Positions 22,831-34,429 of a stretch of DNA of 64,000 nucleotides are shown in pieces (the first letter of the stretch is position 1; each line of letters starts with the position of its first letter). The DNA comes from Ornithodoros turicata (taxonomy: Eukaryota > Arthropoda > Arachnida > Ixodida > Argasidae), in the NCBI RefSeq assembly GCF_037126465.1, contig NW_026999320.1, forward strand, positions 3,472,001 through 3,536,000, read 5' to 3'. Both the position numbers and the translations under genes were made by a program. The notes beneath the pieces were generated by a model that worked only from the letters and a program-made list of their open reading frames with translations, was not told the DNA's origin and did not search any database.

Positions 22831-24592
22831 ATTACTGAAACTCGTTAATGTTATGATTCCGAAAGCCCCAAAATAAAACTGTTCCAATCCCTGCTTATGT
22901 AATGTGCAAATAACTAAATAGTCTACTTTTCTGCTTGGCATTCAAAAGGCATATCACAAATGAAGGACTCACTTTCAAAACTAATGTACACGCATTGTCC
23001 AACTACCTCAGTGTCGACATACAAAACCAGAGAGTGTCCATCAGGAGGATGCTCGCACCTGTGGATATACCTTAAAAAGGATGAGTCATTGATAATAAGC
23101 TGCTGGCAAAGAAAAACAAGCTTATCATCAAAACGGTAGATTTCAACAACCTTACAATAGCTTGAGTCCAACACTTTTATGTACTGCGAGCATGTTTTTT
23201 TTTTGCACGAACATTGTTGCTGCTGTGGATGGAGATGTTGTTTACTGTACAACGTAAGTACTGTTCAAGAGTGGGGACAAAACCAAATTTTCCCCTGAAT
23301 AAGGCCCTGACATGGTCATTTGGTCCTCTTGTGGGAAGTGGGGCACCCAATGTACGTGTTGAACAGCCAACAATGTTATAGGTTGTGCGCTGCAACCGTT
23401 TCAAAAGAGCCGAAGCCATTGGCACAACATGCTTCAGGTGCTGCAGTGTCTGTTGCATTATACAACGCTCAGTTATCTGCATTGGAACTCCTTTTGCTGC
23501 AGTAATAGGGTCCAATATATTTTTGTTGTTGCTCTCAAATGGAAATGTAGATGTTGCCCATAATGGGCCAAGCATGCGCACACTCTTTGGAATATGCAAA
23601 AGCTGATGGACGTTAAATGTCTCAGATGATGGTCCATACAGCACAGACATTTGTTCTGCAAACATCGTTAAGAGTTGCTGAGACTGAATAATGTCTGCTC
23701 CAGATACAACAGCCTGCAGTAGCAAGAACATTGCTTCACTTAGATCACTTAGGTGTCGAAGAAAACTTCTGGGTAAAATGCCATCAAGACATGGGACAGA
23801 ATAAAATAAAAGCCAAAACTTCCACTCTGTCGCCTTCCAGAATGACCTTTCGGAAAGTGACCTTGGCAAACGACTGAACGATATCGGTGGTTTAATCAAG
23901 CACATGCGTTTGTTGATTTCTTTGATGTTCCTACCAATATAGTATGGTGTGTCAACACACGACATCCACATGTCCGTAAGCTGCTTGATGACTCCCTCCA
24001 GGACGCAATGCATGTAATCAGGTGGCATGCCCCACACCATATCTAAACCATTCAGCTTGATCAGTGGAGATGGACCTTTTATGCCGTCAATGATACGCCC
24101 TTCTTCCACAGCAGCTTTCATGGCCTTGAGGACACTAGTGTGGATACGTTCTAGCAGATCACTCGGAGTGAAAGGGTACTTCAGGGTTCCTAAGTAAAAG
24201 TGAGAGCATGTCATTCACTTTCTTTTTATAAATGCAACCCTATTATATCCAGAGAACCGGATTACTACAAAACAAGCAAAAGTAAAATGGAAGTAAGTTG
24301 GTGCTGCTAAGGCAACAGTTCTCACACTTTAGGAACATACTAGGGGCACTACATAAAGGAGTGGGAAAACAAATTGCATAACATGTGCTGCAGTTATATC
24401 CAGGAAAACAAGAATAAATGTAGACAATGTTTTATCACAGAATAACGTCACAACACACATTGAGTGGATATGGAACTATGGAATGGAAGAATCAAATTCT
24501 AATGTCATTTTTTAACTGATTGAGGTTAGGAAGACGGACACAACAAAGCCTCAAGTTGCTTTAGAGCATGAAATTTATCAGATGACAGACAT

Positions 24593-24741
24593 AAAAAAGC
24601 CAATCATAGCGACAGGACTCGAGCACTGACATCATGGTTGCAGTCAGGTACGCTAACCGATTAGGCTACGCTAAGCGGTTCTGTTAGAACACCTGGCCGA
24701 CAAGTGCACGTTTAAGACGCATCACTATGATTGGCTTTTTT
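24593..24741 (-). repeat. tRNA-like SINE fragment in a hairpin
   Basis: AAAAAAGCCAATCATAG (24593-24609) is the exact reverse complement of 24725-24741. Between them, on the minus strand, lie A-box-like TAGCCTAATCGGTTAGCG and B-box-like GCTCGAGTCC. This is a tRNA-derived head bounded by 17-bp inverted repeats. It lies in intron 2 of the transposase gene. Confidence 0.65.
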
Positions 24742-25044
24742 GACGACACGCCATCAGTGAAAATGATTCGTGAAAATAAAGTGAACTGCAAGGTTTTGAT
24801 TGCATTTAATTTTTGATGATGGTGCCTAAAGGTTAGCTATGTATCACCTACATAATATGATCCATCAAAACTGAAATGTCACAAAGGTTAGATGAAAGAG
24901 ATGCCATGTGTATTATAAGCGAACCTTCTTACATTACAAAATGTAGGAATGCGTAAGACAGGAAAACAATTGGAGTAAAATATAATAATCACACAGTATA
25001 TATATATATATATATGGCTTTTTTTAATGGCTTTTGCCCCTCTT

Positions 25045-25086
<42 letters not shown>

Positions 25087-25093
25087 TACTCAT

Positions 25094-25172
25094 GGAACGA
25101 TGCGACAGCACCAGAGGACACGTGTTTCGCCGTGTTTTCGGCTCGTCAGCTCTGGGTAGCTGCGCATCGTCC
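25094..25172 (-). ncRNA. Type I hammerhead ribozyme, dispersed copy
   Basis: Minus strand. Stem I is GGACGATGCG..CAGC..CCAGAG against CTCTGG..GCTG..CGCATCGTTCC; the CCAGAG/CTCTGG segment is perfect. The core CTGACGA is followed by stem II GCCG-AAAACA-CGGC, then GAAA, the self-complementary CACGTG of stem III and the UC cleavage site. All invariant core bases I know for the hammerhead (C3 U4 G5 A6 . G8 A9, G12 A13 A14, U16.1 H17) are present. Short stem III is typical of retrotransposon-borne hammerheads. Confidence 0.8.
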
Positions 25173-25355
25173 GGAATTGACAAACCAGGGGTCGCTCAGC
25201 GAGCGATATACACCTGGGAGGGTGACCACAGTGCCAGTGGTGCCTCAATGACACAGTGCCAGTGAATTCACTGGCTTGCACTGTGGCATTGAGGAGTGCT
25301 CAGTCACCCTCCCAGGTGTATATCGCTCGCTGAGCGACCCATGGTTTGTCAATTC

Positions 25356-25435
25356 GGAACGATGCGCAGCTACCCAGGGCTGACGAGCCGCAAACACGGC
25401 GAAACACGTGTCCTCTGGTGCTGTCGCATCGTTCC
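25356..25435 (+). ncRNA. Type I hammerhead ribozyme, dispersed copy
   Basis: The core CTGACGA is at 25380-25386, stem II GCCG-CAAACA-CGGC at 25387-25400, GAAA at 25401-25404, CACGTG at 25405-25410 and UC at 25411-25412. Predicted cleavage is after C25412. Stem I pairs CCAGGG with CTCTGG (one G-T), CAGC with GCTG, and GGAACGATGCG with CGCATCGTTCC. The full conserved core is retained. Confidence 0.82.
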
Positions 25436-26969
25436 ATGAGTATCTGTTTCTCTGCGTGCAGCCATAGAAGCCATCTTAAACTGTAATTTTGAATTTCAAA
25501 CACGTCTAGTGTCATTTACTTGTTTCTTTAATGGCTTTTCCCCCTCATTATATATATATATATATATTAGTGAATCTTCAATTAAAAAGTTTCAATTAAC
25601 AGGGAACTGGCTGGTCACACACATGTAGCAGCACATACATGCCACGTTTCAGAAAAAGCGTACCTTCCACAAGCGTGCCACGCTGCAAGCACCTGGGACA
25701 CCCATAGTATCCGTTGAACTGCTTCATGTTAATGATGGCAGCCCTTGCAGGGCTGTCAACACAACAGCACAGTGTATATACGCACGACCGTATGGTACGG
25801 CCAGTAGTAGACCATACTAGCTCTCCAACTCGAACTCGTCGACGAAAGACTTCAGAAAAACATGCATAGATGGGTGTTCCTTAGCAAACCATAGTCCAGC
25901 TATAATAATATTGTGCCATCTGTGTGGTATTGGCAGCTCATTCACCATGAGTTGTATAGGTCATACAGATGCTTTGGTTGATTTGAAGACTGGAGCGCCA
26001 TCAATATTCAAGGATAACGTTATGTCACTCCATTTCATTTTCATGCTATGTCTTATCGTCTTGTACAGCTCTCCATCAGATATGTCAGAAAGGCCAGTGC
26101 TATCTGTGACCACTGAATCCAGTCTTTCTAGGTTACGTGCAAGAACTTCTCCACTGATTCTAAGTAAATGTTGGAGGCGGGACTTTAGCCTGAACATTAC
26201 AAAAAAGTTCCCACTTGCAGTCATGTCCTGTACAGCATAGTCTTTTTCACAATCTCCACACGTTAAGCTTTTGTGGTCTCTAGTGTCTGACGTGACGTGC
26301 AGCACACTGTAGCACAGTTTGCAGAAGTAGTGATAGCAAATCATTTGAGCTTGTGCAGCTTTCCACATGTTCCGAAATGCACATTTTGAACTAGGCAGGA
26401 CATCTTGACCAAGCAGTGTGTTGATGAGCTTCAAAAGGCCACCACACTTAGCCATTAATGCTTCGATGCAAAATTCACTACCCTCACGTTGCGGCTGCCC
26501 GTCAGCGTTCTCGTCGGATGATGTGCTCATGGAGTCACCACAGGATTCATTTTCAACAGAGTTCTCCTCGTCTGTGTCGTTTTCAGAAGCAACCTCCTCA
26601 TCCACAGAACTTCCGCCTTCCCGTGCGTTTCCTTCGCCTTGTAGGTCCCCAACCTGAGAAACATCGCTTTCTTCATCTCCTATTTCCTCGTTACCCGTAG
26701 TACTGCAGCCACTACTTGGTCCGGGACAGTCACTGACTTCCAAGAAAGTGTTTTGATCCTGCAGGCAATCGAAGCGACATTCGAGCCACATTCATGTACA
26801 AAAGCGCCGTGTTTTGTTTTCGAGGGGAAAAGACTAGAAAAGACATAGTTGTACATACCTGACTCAATGCCTGAGAATGGCGTCGCTGGTTGTACAAAGT
26901 TTGCCTCGGTATACTAGTTCGCGTTCCAGTTGGCTCCAAATAGTCCCGATACCGCTTTGCAGGTGGCAT

Positions 26970-27392
26970 TTTCACAGTGAGCAGTAGAACGACAGCACAC
27001 AGCAGTTGTTACCCTTCTAGCGCGAAACGATTTTCGTGTAGAGACAACACAGTAACAAAACAACCATTGTTTTGACCGGTACGGCCGGGTACGGTTCGGC
27101 TTTTAGTTGTCTCTGCTGCGTTTCTATGCTCTGGTGCACAGATGACGTACCCGTTCAGTGTTAAATTTTGCGTTCTTCTGTTTTTACGGCATGTTTAAAA
27201 ATACAATAATTGGAAATATTTTTCATAAATGTGTTTATTAGCTCAGTATAATTCCAACTTCATAGCCATTCATAGCTAAGTCATAGGCCAAGTCAAGCCA
27301 CGCGTTCATCCGCGCGTTTTCGTACGTTGATGTGTCGGTGCCGTGCGCGTCTACTTTTGCGATGAGTACTTTGAGGTTGCTCCTGCATCGGC
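26970..27392. promoter_or_regulatory. Shared head-to-head promoter region
   Basis: This 423-bp gap separates the ATG of the transposase (minus, 26969) from the ATG of the BEN gene (plus, 27393). It is likely to contain both promoters. No clear TATA box was identified. GGTACGGCCGGGTACGGTTC near 27080 is a short internal direct repeat. Confidence 0.5.
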
Positions 27393-30300
27393 ATGTATTA
27401 CGTTTACTTCGAGTTCAATCTGGATAAGGTAAAGATAACAACGACGTCAACGAACATCCAGCAGTTTTCTCCCGTCAGTGTCACAGACTATGAGTCGACG
27501 AAGACATACAGGTGTTATTGGGCCGGCGACCTAAGCACACACGCGGTGGATATTATGAAGGACGCATTTTGCACATGACAGGTGAGTTTAATTCATTAAA
27601 GTAAAAGAATAGTAGTTTAATAAAGGTCAGTAACAATGCCAACGGAAGCTTCATCGCCAGAACAGCGCAGGACCGCTGGCATCTCCGCCTTTATTATTCC
27701 GAAACTATGCATTCTGACCGCACTTTTCACTTCTTTTTTCACTTTTTTTTTCACTTTTCATTCACTTGACCGCACCCGAACGCTTTTGTTTCTTCTCGCC
27801 TGCCGCCCTCCTGTTCGCTTCACGATTTCGTGCTGCAGCTCTTCTGTATAAACACCACTGCAGGAACTGCATTGATAAGACCTACCCCGAATGGTACCTG
27901 TCAGGATAAGCTCTTACCGTCTGCAGTGGCATCCTTATGCGTTACTCCGAATTAAAAAAAAAGTGTTTATTTCTGGCGAGCTACTGACGAGGTCTCACAT
28001 GATTTCAGAGCACAAGGCTGAAATGGACGAGTTCATCACCCAGCGTCCATATGTTGGACCACCGGTTGCAAAAACCACGACAACAAAGAAATATTCGGTA
28101 GGCGAAATGGTGATAGTACAAATCGCAGAATGCATCCTATTTTCCGATGTCCACTAACTGTAAAATTTCTTGTATGCAGAAGATGGGTGGGGACGCGCAA
28201 AGAAAAGCCTTGAAGCGACAGCATGAATTGGAACTTATTGGCGATATTGCCAGCGTGCACGACCAGGACCTCAGAAAGTTACTTGAACAGAAGGAATCGG
28301 AACTGAAAGAAGCGATTGAGGAAAACCGTTCGCTAGCCAAGTTAAACAAAAAACTACAGAGAGTTTTGTGCTCCAAGATTTTTGATAAAGGTATAGCACA
28401 GCTCATCAGATTTGATGTTACTCTCCTGTTGCTTCCTTTTTTGTCTGAACATTTAATGGAACTAAGTTATTTAATAAATTATACCTGTCATGCTTACATA
28501 CACAATTCCCCATTACAAATTAGAGGCACTTCGAAAAAGTTTGTACATATTTAGTAGGCATATACGTACAAAGTTGGTGTCAAAATTAGTTGCTCGACCC
28601 CAATGAAATAATGGTTAAGAAGCAAGAGCGCTGGTGACACTCATTCGTAATGATAACTCAGAGACTTGGAACACCTAGGATGGAGTACCCTCATCTTGTA
28701 TTTCTAAGCACTTATTTGGTTTCCAGAAGAACACAACGCTCCGACAACGTCATCCACTCTGACAACGTCATCCACTCTGACAACGTCATCCACAAGCTGT
28801 GGAAGTACTGCAGACGTGGTGGCCGTTCCTTTAATTGGAGAAGGTATATAGCTCAAGAAAAGAGAAGCAAGCTCGATTTCTCAGAAACTGCCTTCTTTCC
28901 TCACATCTTATCACTTTTAACATTCCCGAACAGTGCATGCAGGTACATATTGTTCCCTTCCTCTGCTGTTTAGATAACCAGCACCTTGGCACCGTTCCTG
29001 TGGAAGTGATCCCTGAGTATTTGGAAGATGATCTGGTTTCAGGTACTTCAGACATACACCTGTGGATCATTATAACTTAATGTGCTGAATCTTGGAGAAG
29101 TATTCTGTATTTTTAAATTTCATATTTATTTTCATAGGCCAGCAAATGCTGGGACCCCAAACCGAGCCAACACAGGAGACGCCTGCAGTGCTGGCTTCTA
29201 CTGATGGGAATGCAGGACAGTCAGGCAACGTGGACAGTATGGAAATTGTCTGATTTCTTATTCCATATACTAGGAAAACAATTACCTTAAGTAGTAGTAC
29301 CTAAACTATATGCAGGATTCTCATAAACTATGTGTTTAGAAATAGGAGGACGTAATCTGGGGTATAGCCAGGCAGACAAGGACAGTGAAAGCAAGCCTAG
29401 CATAGTGTTTGATTTCACTTGTCACTGTCCTCTTCCTCCCAGCATGACGGGCAAAAGCGCATAGCATAGTGTAAGCAAGCTTTTTTTTAGACGTTTCAGT
29501 TCATTATGTCCATTCCTTTCTTTTTTTTTTCAAATTTCATCGGTTTTGCCAGGTCTTCATGGGTATGCAGATAGACAAAGAAATGCGTGCACAATATTCT
29601 TGCATGGTGCACTCCGGATGATTAGCACTTTGTACACTGTATGCTGAGGTTGGCACGTGTGAGTCTTGCTCACCAATGGTCACTCGTCTCGCGTTCAAGT
29701 CCTTGTATGCTCACACATGCTCTCTGAACCCCTTCTCATCCTCTGTATTTTCGGTCATGCTCAGCTCATTTGCTGCATTGAGCATGAGTCAGCATGCTCA
29801 GTGCTCTGAGTGTCGTCAAGTATGCCAAGTTCCTCAGTGTAGCGGCTGCAGCCTCTTTGTCTGTCCGACTGCCCTTCGCCCGTGATGTTATACGGCCATT
29901 GCACCTGTTCGCAATACCAGGAAGAACTTATTTGCCTGTTATGATAATTAGGATGATAGCGGGGAGGATAGACTTAGAGGTCCTCATTCAGCTGATCTAC
30001 ATATCATCCGCAATAGTCTAGAGCCTTCATTAGTGCTTACCCTGACTCTGTTTGGGCTCTTACAATATTTTTTCTTATTTTTGTTTTTAAGGAGGGTCAT
30101 GTGATAAAATCACTTCTACGATATGCCACTTTGCACACCGTGGTGGAAATTTGTGAAGGTATTGTTCATTAGTATGTATGTTTCCAGGTGCAGCTTTCGA
30201 CTCTCAGTTACAACTGCCTGTGGGATTCTTGAGAGACGACGGCCTAGTAAGTGACATTGTCTAAAGGCTGTAGGGGACTTATCACTGATGAGCATGAAAC

Positions 30301-33300
30301 TACAAGTCATGAGACTTGTAATTTCTGGAAGAGTAGGGGTTGGTGTTAAGTATTTTCCTTTCCCTCAGACCTGTGGCCAAATTACGGGGTGTTTCTCAAC
30401 TATTTCCAATGCTGCATTCAAGGCTAGACTTCAAGAAAATAGTGGGATATTTAATGGAAAATTGCTTCAGTTAGCTCATTTACTTAGTGTAATTATTGTG
30501 TTAGACGTTTCGACAACAGCATGTGTAGTTCACTACTAGTGGCTGTCATTCTCAATTGTCATTGGTGTTTACTTTTGGCACGGCAATATGTAGCATTAGC
30601 ATCTTTATGGTGGTGTCTAAGCTTACTGTTTGCTGCGTATCACTGAATATTGCTATGTGCAATGCTGATTGGCAGTTTCTCATTTATTCAGGTTCATGCC
30701 GGATGCGGTACATGGATAAAGAAGGAATCCTGGGAGGGGATCCTGGCACAGCCGAAAGATTCACTGTTTTGTAAAGCAGCGGCTGTTGCAATTTGGTCCA
30801 CGGACGTGCTTGCAACGAGGTCAGTTTCGGGAACCCTGCCCAATCGAGCAATCGCCAAAGGTGCCACCACACCATATCCACCCTTGACTCCAGAGAAGTA
30901 CCAAGCAGTTCATAGTAAGTACATTCCGCAGGTTCTAGAATAGAGTTGATGATTGGCTTTCGGGGATCTTTGGAGTCACAAATTTATTTATTAGTTATCG
31001 AAAATACAAAAATTGTACGATTCTTAGAGGGATTAGTATAATAATCGTATAATCAGGTCCAAAGTGGGATTAGTTAGGTATGTTTAGGTGTTTAGTTATG
31101 CATTAGGCACCACGATGGAATAGTACTTCTTGGTTTCCCCTTCTCATGGCGACTACCTGACAATGCCAAGACATTCACTCCAGAGCGCTGCCCGGACCTT
31201 GCGATCCCATAGAATTTCCAGGCCCAGGCCTGGCCCAAACCTGAGAAATTTCAACACTACCCGGCCCATCAGCTGTAGAGTAGCAGGCTATAAAAGTTAG
31301 CCATGGCTAATTTTAGTTGTCCTTTTAGTACTAGAGGGGCATAGCACATGCTCGGGCCCAATCTCATCACATCAATGGCTGGCCCAGGCCTGCTGGCTGA
31401 GTAGCCCAAGCTCCGCGATAAGCCTGAGCATGTGGGGTGCCCTAATTCCCGGGGTCAAGCTGCCACGCATTCCAAAGCGCTATATGGAGCGCTTTGGGCC
31501 CTTCAACAGTTTTCTATCGGACTAAGATCTCAGCTGCCCCCCGACCACAGTGGTACTTTCCTGGCCACCTGCTCGCAAGACCACAATGAAAATGAACATA
31601 AACATTGGTATACAGGCACTGTAGTAGCAAGTTTAACAATACTAAGAGTTCCAGTTATATGACATGACGCTGAGTTGTCTCCAAAAATGCACCTTGATGA
31701 AGACACTCTAAAACGGTCAGAAATTGCAGACTATTGCACAGAGCCTTTTACAAATTGAGGCTTACCAACTATTTCCTGCGAGATGTCTCTGAAGTATGTG
31801 ACTTTGAGGTAACAGGTGAAGGTTGTGTTATAGTACAGCATGGATGAAAATCCTCCCCGCATTGTCTCCTCCGCTCTGAAGGAATTTCGGCTCAGCCACG
31901 TCTTACATAGCCCCATGTTGCTAAGCCGGGGCAGCTATACTGTGTGCCGGGTGTTGTACATAAATCCCCCAGGTGAATAATTCGTAAACAGTTGGCACTA
32001 TCGAGGAACTTCCTCTTTGGCAAAGAGCCTTGAGACATTGTCAGTGAGCTGAATAGCGAGCAGCTCATTTGCATATGCTCATTAATTAAATAAAAATCAT
32101 AACTTTTAAATTTTGCTTCAAACTTTTTCGCAACTTCTATTTTACATATCAGAACCTATAGGAAAAAGGCCGCTTCTACACATGGTGATATATTCAAGTA
32201 ATTAGTTTGCTTTGGTTTAGGTATTTCTTGCGCGGAGTAATGTAATAATGCGATCTTTCGCACAACTATCGTTCACACGCTAGGGTGCTGGGAGACCAAG
32301 GACAGTCACAAGTCGCCTTTCACCGCCTCGTCTCTTTGTTAACTTGGCTGGCAGGGCGTGCACGTTGTATCACTGGGGTAGGGATGCCCTAGATCATGAT
32401 GACTACAAGTGCTTGCACCCCCACTTGCGAACCAAGTGGATGACACATAATCTAGAAGAGATAGTTGAGCGACTGAGTGCATTAATATGCCAGTGTAAGT
32501 GTGAGTAAGTGAAAGAAATATGCAAAGCGCAAACTAGGAAATGATATAGTCTAACTGTTGAAGTGGGTTTTTGCCTGGAATGTGCTTCGTTTGAGTCCCC
32601 AATACATCAAATAGAGCTTCTAAAAGTGTGTGAAGTAAAATTCAAAACTCAGGATTTGTATTTAGTTAATGGTGTATACAGCTGCACACTGTTCCAATCG
32701 CGCCAGATATCTTACAAAAGAGATCTTAGTCGATAGCGCCACGTGTATGCGAAAAATTCAGCCGGGGACTTACATGGGGCACACAGTATTATATCTTTGT
32801 TCATGTTAATTTTCATGAGCAGCAAGGCTGCTGCAGGTAAAAAACGACCAACATATATTGCGTAAGTGTCAGTTATCCCGTGTCAATGCATGCAACCACA
32901 ATTTGTCTCTGGATCAGTGTACTCAGGCAGTCATGAAGGCAGGGTCCAAGCCAACAAAATACTAGCGCTTTCCAACCTAACTAACACCACTACAGACTCG
33001 CATATGACACCTGTTCTCCAGGAATTATTTGAATTTTACATAATTTATTCCTGTGTATCAATGATATGATTTTTTTGTTTTTGAATTTGTGCTGTACTGT
33101 AGACTCCAGTTGCTCGCATCCGTCGCGGTCGTCTCCGAAACTATAGTGCCATTTTACTCCTCGTTCATCACTGACAATGGCACCGAAAATCCTACACAGA
33201 TTACTGACGTTCTTTGTGTGCAATTTGACGTAATGCATGCCAAGAGCAGATGACGGACGTTGAGAGCATTCTGGAATTCCCTCTCAACAAACGTCACTTG

Positions 33301-34031
33301 GACACGGTCAATCAGTAAGCGCCCTTTGACGCGGACAAGGTCAGTCATGGAAGTAGCAGAGAGATACCTAGGCATCCGACTGCCAGGTGGGAGTGATGGA
33401 TGGCGTCCAGGTCGCGGAGAGGTCTGAGATCGGCTCATGAAATGCTCTTTCTGGTTAGAATCGTACGTGTTTGTACAGACAGAGGCGTAGCACAGTGTTC
33501 CACGGAATATAGCCACGTCAGCAATCACACTAGTAAGCGAAAGTTGGCATATTTACCGAGGACTTTTCATTTAGTATGCTGTGGCTTTCGCAGTTTTCGG
33601 AAGAGAAACTTGGCGAAGGTGATGATGAAACCATGGGGAACATTACAGTGTCTGTCTCATACACACCTTTTGTCCATGTTTTGTTTGTTCATTGTTGTTC
33701 ATGTTGTTTTGTTCATTGTACATGTTTTGTGATAGTCCCTTTAAAACCAGTGTTTTTAACACCACTGTATTTTGCTAATGTTTCTACCTCTTGCTTTCTG
33801 TTACTTTAAATATTTTGATTATCCCAGTTATGGCCTGCAGAGTGCCTTCTTCAGTGAATTTGAGCTGTGATGGTACTATAACTTTTTAATACATAATTTG
33901 TATGCTATTGAGGTTCTTTCAGATACTACCTTGAGAAAGCTGGCGTGGTTGACCCCAAAGAGGTGGAGAAAAGAGCAAAATCGGTCAGAAAATACTTGTC
34001 TCAAAAGATGAGCGACTTGCGTCGTCACTAA
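27393..34031 (+). CDS. BEN-domain protein gene, nine exons, exon 1 frameshifted
   Basis: Exons: 27393-27581, 28009-28097, 28180-28390, 28727-28843, 28974-29042, 29138-29236, 30188-30246, 30692-30914, 33913-34031 (stop TAA 34029-34031). All have GT/AG borders, and phases agree from exon 2 onward. Exon 1 encodes an N-terminal MYYVYFEFNLD..YWAGD module. Exon 3 is a coiled-coil-like KALKRQHELELIGDIASVHD segment. Exon 4 is a Thr/Ser repeat. Exons 8-9 form the BEN domain (GTWIKKESWEGI, FCKAAAVAIWSTDVL, LTPEKYQAVH, then RYYLEKAGV and SQKMSDLRRH). BEN domains bind DNA, often palindromes, and act in nuclear regulation. Exon 1 is 189 nt although phase 1 is required at its end. The frame shifts at an ACACAC run near 27535, and two fewer bases would restore it. 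It is therefore a probable pseudogene or a polymorphic allele. The last acceptor is CTATTGAG|GTTC. Confidence 0.85.
28740..28793 (+). repeat. Three-copy 18-bp in-frame repeat in BEN exon 4
   Basis: TGACAACGTCATCCACTC-type units occur three times in a row and encode T-L-T-T-S-S repeats. The unit is a multiple of three, so copy number can vary without breaking the frame. Confidence 0.8.
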
Positions 34032-34229
34032 TATGTACTACACAAATATGTATGTATGTTCATGTGTACGATAACCTTTTACTGCAGTGCAGTACGTGCA
34101 GGACGTGCAGTGTACGATATGTATTTTATACTACAAACTTTCCATTGCAAGATAAAAATTTTCATTCCCTCAATGAACTGCATTCTGTCTTCTTGTGTCA
34201 TTATGCTTGCTGGATTAATCACCAGGATA

Positions 34230-34428
34230 TCTGGTGCAGCCGCAAATCCATGACCATCAAACCATCAGAATTTCAATGGACCATCACGCCAACAGGATTC
34301 TGATGAAACCATCAAACCATCACCACATCAGAAATTTGATGGAATGTCAAGCTTGATGGTCTGACTGGTCCCAAATTACGGTCACTGATGTACCATCAGA
34401 AACTTGTCTGATGGTTTTTTCGATAGGG
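34230..34428. repeat. Right subterminal palindrome cluster and terminus
   Basis: CCATCA and TGATGG half-sites recur about every 10-20 bases (ATGACCATCAAACCATCAGA, GATGAAACCATCAAACCATC, TGATGTACCATCAGAAAC). The end is TCTGATGGTTTTTTCGATAG then GG. It mirrors the cluster at 20672-20975. Confidence 0.75.
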
Positions 34429-34429
34429 C

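Larger units (their letters stand above)
24990..25570. repeat. Head-to-head pair of the hammerhead repeat bounded by TA microsatellites
   Basis: (TA)n tracts at about 24997-25014, 25043-25070 and 25549-25567 border two copies of the same family as the 57.7-61.8 kb satellite. The left copy is on the minus strand (about 25070-25262) and the right copy is on the plus strand (25263-25548). They meet at GTGAATTCAC. They are diverged from the array units (GCTGACGAGC instead of GCCGACGAGC, AATTCGGAACG, ATGGTTTGTC). The pair sits in the transposase intron. Confidence 0.85.
22923..26969 (-). pseudogene. tnp2/Transposase_21-like transposase gene, three exons, broken
   Basis: Exon 1 (26859-26969) starts ATG with KRYRDYLEPTGTRTSIPRQT and ends CAG|GTATGT. 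Exon 2 (25664-26758, acceptor TTGCCTGCAG) has an acidic serine-rich stretch, C-x2-C pairs (FCKLCY, CGDCEKDY) and SLNIDGAPVFKSTKASV, and ends GAAG|GTACGC. Exon 3 (from 24189, acceptor TTACTTAG) has PDYMHCVLEGVIKQL, KFWLLFYSVPCLDGILP and HQLLHIPKSVRMLGPLW. All phases match. These are hallmarks of animal EnSpm/CACTA-type transposases with a DUF4218-like end. Defects: TGA at 25961-25963 where a Trp is expected, at least three frameshifts between 25961 and 25700 (before the readable FNGYYGCPRC block), and a shift at an A10 run near 23195-23204 before the C-terminal part ending at 22923. Nested insertions sit in intron 2. Confidence 0.85.
20672..34428. mobile_element. Candidate two-gene CACTA/EnSpm-like transposon (transposase plus BEN gene)
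   Basis: The left end starts CCCTATCTAAAAAAACGTTA and the right end, read inward, starts CCCTATCGAAAAAACCATCA. The similarity continues for about 40 bases (AGACA..TTCTGATGG.NCATCA in both). Neither terminus has a partner within a few hundred bases. Between them lie a tnp2-like transposase gene on the minus strand and a BEN-domain gene on the plus strand, head-to-head with about 420 bp between start codons. Subterminal DNA at both ends is filled with TGATGG/CCATCA repeats. Inserted later are a Tigger-like element, a SINE, a tRNA-like foldback and hammerhead repeats. The 2-bp flanks agree (CT). Calling this one element of 13.8 kb is an inference from terminus orientation and content. Confidence 0.65.
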
